Source: DAIDJM01 sp964250215 (lineage in GTDB: Bacteria > Pseudomonadota > Alphaproteobacteria > Acetobacterales > Acetobacteraceae). Taken from it: DNA of 5,234 nucleotides. Each line of letters starts with the position of its first letter. Positions within the stretch are counted from its first letter, which is position 1. Under the pieces are notes generated by a model. It saw only the letters and a program-made list of their open reading frames with translations, was not told where the DNA came from and did no database searches. Below, in pieces: positions 1-3,583 of the stretch. Location of the stretch: positions 1-5,234 of the forward strand of contig CAXUEX010000182.1 in NCBI GenBank assembly GCA_964250215.1, written 5' to 3'. The position numbers and the translations under genes are program-made.

Positions 1-119
1 GTATTTGTTGTCCCGTTGCTGAGATTGCACAGCCGAATGGTTCCTATGGCGGCGAAGGCGGGTTTGGAAATACCTATCGACGCGAGCGCCGCCAACAGCA
101 CAAAAAACTGCCTTTGCAT
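1..119 (-). CDS. 5' end of a secreted/periplasmic protein gene, truncated by the left window edge
   Basis: The minus strand from an ATG at 119-117 stays open for 39 codons to the window edge. It begins MQRQFFVLLAALASIG and continues to a PAFA|AIG site. This is a textbook Sec signal peptide: a short basic start (Arg3), a hydrophobic core at residues 5-18 and an Ala-x-Ala cleavage site after about residue 23. The mature part visible is only AIGTIRLCNLSNGTTN. The start is supported by GAGGTG, four bases upstream of the ATG; an in-frame ATG at 140-138 lacks as good a site. I do not recognise the family. A Leu-Cys-Asn-x-Ser/Thr beginning is loosely reminiscent of small exported DUF1036-type proteins, but sixteen residues cannot establish that. 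The product should be exported to the periplasm or beyond. It lies 287 nt downstream of the receptor on the same strand and probably has its own promoter. Confidence 0.68.
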   Translation of the reverse strand, partial: MQRQFFVLLAALASIGISKPAFAAIGTIRLCNLSNGTTN

Positions 120-123
120 GTTG

Positions 124-129
124 CACCTC
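124..129 (-). promoter_or_regulatory. Shine-Dalgarno of the left-edge secreted protein
   Basis: The minus strand reads GAGGTG, then CAAC, then ATG, which is a strong match to the anti-Shine-Dalgarno at suitable spacing. It decides the start at 119 over the in-frame ATG at 140, whose selection would put a hydrophilic Asn/Arg stretch in front of the signal peptide. Confidence 0.6.
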
Positions 130-150
130 AGGTTGTTCATTACCGTGCAA

Positions 151-179
151 AGGGTAGCACTACAGTCAGAGCCCTGCAA
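151..179 (-). promoter_or_regulatory. Candidate sigma70-type promoter for the left-edge gene
   Basis: On the minus strand TTGCAG (179-174) is followed by a 17-bp spacer and TACCCT (156-151). The -35 keeps TTG and the fifth-position A, and the -10 keeps the TA and final T. Transcription would begin near 145, giving a leader of about 25 nt before the ATG at 119. The match is moderate and the assignment is inference. Confidence 0.3.
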
Positions 180-200
180 CCACTGCCTGCAGTTCTGACT
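164..200. repeat. Two-part inverted repeat over the candidate -35 box
   Basis: On the plus strand AGTCAGA (164-170) pairs with TCTGACT (194-200), and inside it CTGCA (174-178) pairs with TGCAG (188-192). The joints are gcc on one side and t on the other, and the loop is nine bases. The element covers the -35 hexamer proposed for the left-edge gene, so it could be a repressor operator. It could also be a transcript hairpin if the receptor mRNA reads this far. The symmetry is seen directly; the role is inferred. Confidence 0.4.
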
Positions 201-344
201 CTTGATGCAACTGCGCTAACTGGTGGGAAAACGGAGTCGAGGGTTGTTCTCAGAGCCGGCGATTAGCAGGGATCCTCTTAGCCCGCGCCATTTGAGCGAG
301 AAGTGCTACACCGCCCGAAGCAGGATGCTATAGGTAAGTTGCGG

Positions 345-366
345 CCAGGAGGATATATCCCCCTGG
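345..366 (-). repeat. 22-bp near-perfect palindrome downstream of the receptor gene
   Basis: The segment is symmetrical about a central GGATATATCC (351-360), with outer arms CCAGG (345-349) and CCTGG (362-366). The only non-matching position, 350 against 361, is A against C on the plus strand but G against U in a minus-strand transcript. RNA copied from the receptor gene would therefore fold better than antisense RNA. This suits an mRNA 3'-end structure for the receptor transcript. No U-tract follows it, so it is not a standard intrinsic terminator by itself. A protein-binding dyad is an alternative. Confidence 0.4.
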
Positions 367-372
367 ACCCCA

Positions 373-408
373 CTGGGCCACCGGCCCCAGGCGCCATTTT
401 GTTTTTTT
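373..408 (+). terminator. Hairpin plus T-tract, oriented as a plus-strand terminator
   Basis: CTGGGCC (373-379) and GGCCCCAG (383-390) form a GC-rich stem with a three-base loop and one bulged base. Six bases later a T-rich run TTTTGTTTTTTT (397-408) begins. The T-run is on the plus strand and contains the complement of the receptor's TAA stop, so the polarity favours stopping rightward transcripts, although no plus-strand gene is visible here. For the leftward receptor transcript the same DNA gives an A-tract before the hairpin and no U-tract after it. It may still act together with the palindrome at 345-366. The gap between stem and T-run is longer than ideal. Confidence 0.35.
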
Positions 409-3367
409 AGAAGCGTGCGGTCACCGTGAAGAAGGCGCTGAACGGCTGGCCGGGGATGCCGTCGGCGAAGGCCGGCGTGCAGCTATAGTTATTTGCGGTC
501 AAACCAGCGAACGGACCGGTCTTGATAGTGCCGCAGGCGTTCGGCGAAGTCTGACGGTAGAAATATTGGAAGAAGCGCTCGTCGAACAAGTTTTGGATGT
601 TCAGGTCGAAGGTGACGCTCTTGACGTAGCCGAGTTGGGGGGTGGGCAGCTTGTAGTTAACGTCCAAGCTGAACACCGCGAATGGATTGTAGCCGCCATT
701 CGGATCATACACGGTTGAACCCGTGATCTGATTATAGCGCGTGTAGGCGGGGCATCCCTGTTGTGTTGCCGGATTGCCTGTGCAGCCCGTGAAGTCAAGC
801 GGAGCCAGACCAGGAAAGTTCGGCACGGTCAGGTACGCGGTGCCGTTCAGATCGTAGGTCGTGAATTGATGGCCGGTGTAGGTGCCGGTCAGTCTTACAT
901 CTAGGACGTCGTTGTCTACGAACGTGCTCTTGTGGTTGTAGTCCGCGCCGAAAGTCGAGAGCCAGTCGGGAACACCGGAGACCGGTGCGCCCTTAAAGGC
1001 GATGCCGTACTGGTCTTCAGCCACCGTCGTGAACGCGAAACCACTTGTCAGATACTTCACAAGCTGGTGCGAGAAGTTTCCGAAAAGCTGGAAGTCTGGC
1101 GTGGCCTGCCACACGGCCGAACCCTCCACACCCTTCGACTCACGTTGTCCGTTGCTGGTGTAATCAGTCTGGCCGTTCTGAGGTCCGGACTGGAAGCTAA
1201 AGAAGCCGAAGTCCCGATCCACCTTCTGGTAGAAGTAATCCACCGACAGCAGGATGTTCGAGGTGTCGTATTTCACGCCGCCTTCATACATATGCACGAT
1301 TGAGGCATACGGCGGCGGTCCAGCGGCATTTGGACTGAAGTCGGTCACAGGGGCGAACAGCGCGGATTCGCCAAAGCTGCCATACGCCGTGAGCCCCTTT
1401 GCCGCTGGCAGAATCTGGTCGAAGTCGTAGGCGACGTTCGCGAACGGGAGCCACTCGCGGTCCCACTTCGTGGCCTTGTAAGGACCGTAGCGATCAATGG
1501 ACGCGCCCTGCGTGCCCCCAACGGCGATGCCATTCGGTCCAAAGAATCCGGTGGGACCGTAACCTGATGGTGGGCGAAGCACGCCCGGCGGCAGACTGTA
1601 GAACGTATCGTCGCCGCCATTGTCGGCCGAATGCGTGCCCTCAAGCGTGAAGCCGGGGGTGATGTGCAGCGTATTGCCGAGCGCGTCGATCTTGTCTTGT
1701 GCGTAGAACTGGTAGATTTCGCGCACCACGCCGCCAGTGAAGTCGCCGAATGCGTGGGTGGAATCCTGCGGAGTCTGCGGGTCGCCGCCGTAGTAGAATT
1801 GCTGGGTGGGGCTCGTTTCCTTGGCCACCAAGCCGCCGATCTTGATCGTATTACCGAAGCCGAAAATGTCGGGCGGCGTGATCGTCAGGCGGGGCTGGAT
1901 GCCGTAGGTATCGGAGTGGCTGGCGGTGATCTGATCGTTCAGGCCGCAAGGTCCGAAGCCGAAGCCGAACTGGTTCACGGTGCTGGTTGGGCACTCCTTG
2001 CTGCCCGCCGGATAAAGTGCAGCGGGATCGTAGTGGTGTCCGGTGCCATAAAAATACCCGCCATACCCGACCGGATAGGTACCTGGAACAAGCGAAGACG
2101 CATAAATAAGAGGCAGAATTCCAAAAGGTGCGGGATTCGGCGCTCCGTATAGGCCGCCTTCGCCGAAACCCGCCGGGTTGTTGATGAACGGACCGGCCCC
2201 ACCCACCGTCAGTTGCGTTGGCACGCCGGCCGGGGTGAAGAGGCTGATGTCGCCGTAGTTCTCAAGCTGCTGATTGTTGCCGATGTAAAACGCCGTGACA
2301 CCCACGTTCAGGTAGTCATTGATGTAGGTGTCATCCTTGAGAATCAGCGTCTTGTAATCGTTGTTCTGCTGCGCGAAGGTCAGGTTTGTCGGGTAGTTGC
2401 TGAACATGCCGTACTTTTCGAGATACGGGAGCGGCACCGGCTCGTTCTGGATGAGGCCGCTGCCGGTGTTGTAGAGCACCGTCATCTGGAAATTCGACAG
2501 GCCGTCATCATACGGCTTGTCGAGCGCGAATTCCATTTCGTTTTCGCGACTGGGCGTGCCGTCAATGAAGCCCTGGCTTTGCGAATTGAAGTAGTTCAGC
2601 AACACCTTGATAGCGTTGTCGCCGGTACCGAGCGGGCTATCCAACCGGCCGGAATTTAGCTCGAAGCCTTCCTTGTAGGTGCCGAAGGAGCCGACGGAGC
2701 CGACAAGATCGACATAAAAATCGTTGTCGGGGCGCTTGCTGTCATACGCAATGGTGCCGCCGATGGTGCCGAAGGTGTTCTTATCGGGATAGGCGACGCC
2801 GGGATAAATGTGCACGCCGCTGATCTGGTTGAGGGTGAAGACGTTGCCGATGTTGTTGGCGAGGTAGAAGTTGCCGGGGGCCAGAAGATCCTGCGTGGGG
2901 ATGCCATCCAGCGTGGTGGCGAGTTCCAGGCCGCGCACACCGCGGATGCTGATGGTTGGCGCGTTGTCGCCCACACCTTGCTGATAGACATAGACCGACG
3001 GTGCTTGACGCAGCAGCGTGGCGACGGAGCCCGAGACGCCGACCGAGGCGATGGCGCGCGCGCCGAGTTCGGTCACGGCGGAAGGCGAGTTCTTCTCCTT
3101 CTGAATCAACCGCCGCGCGCGGACCGTGATCGACTCCGGCGCGTTGGCGCTGACTTGCGGGGCGATGGCGCCGCCGCCGCCGTTGATGCTGTTGTTGCCG
3201 GCGCCCGGCGCACCGTTGCCACCGTTGGGGCCGATTTGCGCCACTTGCGCCTGGGCGAGCTGCACCTGCGCTGGGGCATCGCCGGCGCGTGCGGGGAGGG
3301 CGGTGGCGACCAGCGCGCAGGCCGCGCAGGCCATGAGGGAGTGTCGGAGCGAGCTCGGATGGGTCAT
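407..3367 (-). CDS. TonB-dependent outer-membrane receptor, substrate unknown (986 aa)
   Basis: An outer-membrane beta-barrel importer that would use TonB-ExbBD energy to bring a scarce ligand into the periplasm. Residues 1-28 are a signal peptide ending LPARA|GDAPA. Residues 32-46 are Ala/Gln-rich and 46-66 Gly/Asn-rich. The TonB box ESITVRA is at 78-84. The plug covers about 92-213 and includes LLRQAPSV, SIRGVRG and TTLDGIP, all typical of the family. The barrel follows, with long Gly/Pro/Tyr-rich loops (notably 384-485), a C-terminal NIQNLFDERFF signature (923-933) and a terminal Phe986 suited to BAM recognition. Six mature cysteines form three close pairs: 459/474, 862/872 and 945/963. 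The ATG at 3367 is chosen because GAGGAA precedes it and the signal peptide follows at once; an in-frame GTG at 3421 would add 18 Arg/Pro-rich residues before the signal. The gene lies 216 nt downstream of cobT. At 986 residues it is far longer than BtuB-type receptors, so a corrinoid substrate is only a guess. Confidence 0.95.
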   Translation of the reverse strand: MTHPSSLRHSLMACAACALVATALPARAGDAPAQVQLAQAQVAQIGPNGGNGAPGAGNNSINGGGGAIAPQVSANAPESITVRARRLIQKEKNSPSAVTELGARAIASVGVSGSVATLLRQAPSVYVYQQGVGDNAPTISIRGVRGLELATTLDGIPTQDLLAPGNFYLANNIGNVFTLNQISGVHIYPGVAYPDKNTFGTIGGTIAYDSKRPDNDFYVDLVGSVGSFGTYKEGFELNSGRLDSPLGTGDNAIKVLLNYFNSQSQGFIDGTPSRENEMEFALDKPYDDGLSNFQMTVLYNTGSGLIQNEPVPLPYLEKYGMFSNYPTNLTFAQQNNDYKTLILKDDTYINDYLNVGVTAFYIGNNQQLENYGDISLFTPAGVPTQLTVGGAGPFINNPAGFGEGGLYGAPNPAPFGILPLIYASSLVPGTYPVGYGGYFYGTGHHYDPAALYPAGSKECPTSTVNQFGFGFGPCGLNDQITASHSDTYGIQPRLTITPPDIFGFGNTIKIGGLVAKETSPTQQFYYGGDPQTPQDSTHAFGDFTGGVVREIYQFYAQDKIDALGNTLHITPGFTLEGTHSADNGGDDTFYSLPPGVLRPPSGYGPTGFFGPNGIAVGGTQGASIDRYGPYKATKWDREWLPFANVAYDFDQILPAAKGLTAYGSFGESALFAPVTDFSPNAAGPPPYASIVHMYEGGVKYDTSNILLSVDYFYQKVDRDFGFFSFQSGPQNGQTDYTSNGQRESKGVEGSAVWQATPDFQLFGNFSHQLVKYLTSGFAFTTVAEDQYGIAFKGAPVSGVPDWLSTFGADYNHKSTFVDNDVLDVRLTGTYTGHQFTTYDLNGTAYLTVPNFPGLAPLDFTGCTGNPATQQGCPAYTRYNQITGSTVYDPNGGYNPFAVFSLDVNYKLPTPQLGYVKSVTFDLNIQNLFDERFFQYFYRQTSPNACGTIKTGPFAGLTANNYSCTPAFADGIPGQPFSAFFTVTARF

Positions 3368-3370
3368 CGT

Positions 3371-3376
3371 TTCCTC
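3371..3376 (-). promoter_or_regulatory. Shine-Dalgarno fixing the receptor start at 3367
   Basis: The minus strand reads GAGGAA, ACG, ATG, giving good complementarity and spacing. It overlaps the TGA stop (3377-3375) of a possible upstream short ORF, so ribosomes finishing that ORF would stop directly on this site. Confidence 0.6.
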
Positions 3377-3425
3377 AAACACAAGGGGCTGGCGGCGCGG
3401 CTGCGGAGGAAGGCGGAGCACTCAT
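3375..3425 (-). CDS. Possible 16-residue upstream ORF (leader peptide) before the receptor
   Basis: An ATG at 3425-3423 opens MSAPPSSAAAPPAPCV and stops with TGA at 3377-3375, overlapping the receptor's Shine-Dalgarno. A G-run (GGGGG) four bases before its ATG could serve as a weak ribosome site. The arrangement would allow translational coupling. The composition is only Ala/Pro/Ser-rich, with no run of a regulatory amino acid, and short ORFs are easily found by chance in GC-rich DNA. The ORF is visible; its translation is speculation. Confidence 0.2.
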   Translation of the reverse strand: MSAPPSSAAAPPAPCV

Positions 3426-3506
3426 AAAACCCCCGTATCAGGCCGGTATCGGTCCGACACATTGAGCCGCTGTCACGGAACTGTGCAACGGCCCGCGAGC
3501 GTTCCC

Positions 3507-3546
3507 GGCAACAGTGGCGGCGCGTATGTGATCACAGGGCAACAGT
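3507..3546. repeat. 9-bp direct repeat GGCAACAGT, 31 bp apart
   Basis: GGCAACAGT occurs at 3507-3515 and again at 3538-3546 on the plus strand, start-to-start 31 bp, about three helical turns. The palindrome at 3527-3536 lies between the copies. Such same-face spacing suits tandem binding of a regulator upstream of the receptor. A protein site is inference; the exact repeat is seen directly. Confidence 0.4.
3527..3536. promoter_or_regulatory. Perfect 10-bp palindrome TGTGATCACA, possible operator
   Basis: The segment equals its own reverse complement and sits about 160 bp upstream of the receptor start. Its ends TGTGA and TCACA match the half-sites of CRP-type operators, but the usual six-base spacer is absent, so a CRP-family site is not supported. 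It could bind another dimeric regulator or be chance. Confidence 0.3.
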
Positions 3547-3573
3547 CCGGCCGTCGATGCCCCCGGGCTGTTG
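3540..3573. repeat. 11-bp-arm inverted repeat just downstream of cobT
   Basis: The arm at 3540-3550 (CAACAGTCCGG) pairs with 3563-3573 (CCGGGCTGTTG) at ten of eleven positions, with a 12-base loop; the odd pair is T·G in plus-strand RNA and A·C in minus-strand RNA. A competing GC stem, CCCCG (3561-3565) with CGGGG (3576-3580), starts three bases after the cobT stop codon. Neither is followed by a U-run on the minus strand. This is better viewed as a possible mRNA-end structure for cobT, with Rho-dependent release, than as a standard intrinsic terminator. Confidence 0.4.
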
Positions 3574-3583
3574 GGCGGGGCTG

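Larger units (their letters stand above)
3368..3583. other. Intergenic region between cobT and the receptor gene
   Basis: This 216-nt gap separates two same-strand genes and should hold the cobT 3' end and the receptor's own control signals. It contains an inverted repeat near the cobT stop (3540-3573), a palindrome (3527-3536), a 9-bp direct repeat (3507-3515 and 3538-3546) and a short upstream ORF. The best sigma70-like candidate is TTGCAC at 3488-3483 with a poor -10 (CTCAAT, 3466-3461), so I do not call a promoter. No tRNA, riboswitch or IS end is visible. Confidence 0.6.

Noticed and set aside
16..198. 60-residue plus-strand ORF at the left end
   Set aside because: Its sequence is the antisense of the minus-strand signal-peptide gene, and I saw no ribosome site or family resemblance.
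407..3367. Naming the receptor btuB because it neighbours cobT
   Set aside because: 986 residues, large extra loops and no riboswitch argue against a standard BtuB; substrate cannot be read from sequence by eye.
3368..3421. In-frame GTG start at 3421 adding 18 residues to the receptor
   Set aside because: The extension is Arg/Pro-rich and would bury the signal peptide, while the ATG at 3367 has a good Shine-Dalgarno and an immediate signal peptide.
2810..3427. 205-residue plus-strand frame antisense to the receptor's 5' part
   Set aside because: It mirrors the signal, spacer and plug codons, has no family resemblance, and its Ala/Asp/Val/Gly-rich translation is what antisense GC-rich DNA gives.
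3440..3515. Possible cobalamin riboswitch upstream of the receptor
   Set aside because: GGGAA and a loosely similar GCACAGTTCCGTGACAG are present on the minus strand, but the conserved CCCGCnACTG core and a downstream B12-box-like segment (CnGGAGACCTGCC type) are absent, and spacing is wrong.
3527..3536. CRP/FNR binding site call for TGTGATCACA
   Set aside because: The half-sites abut with no spacer, whereas CRP-type sites need about six bases between them; kept only as an unassigned palindrome.
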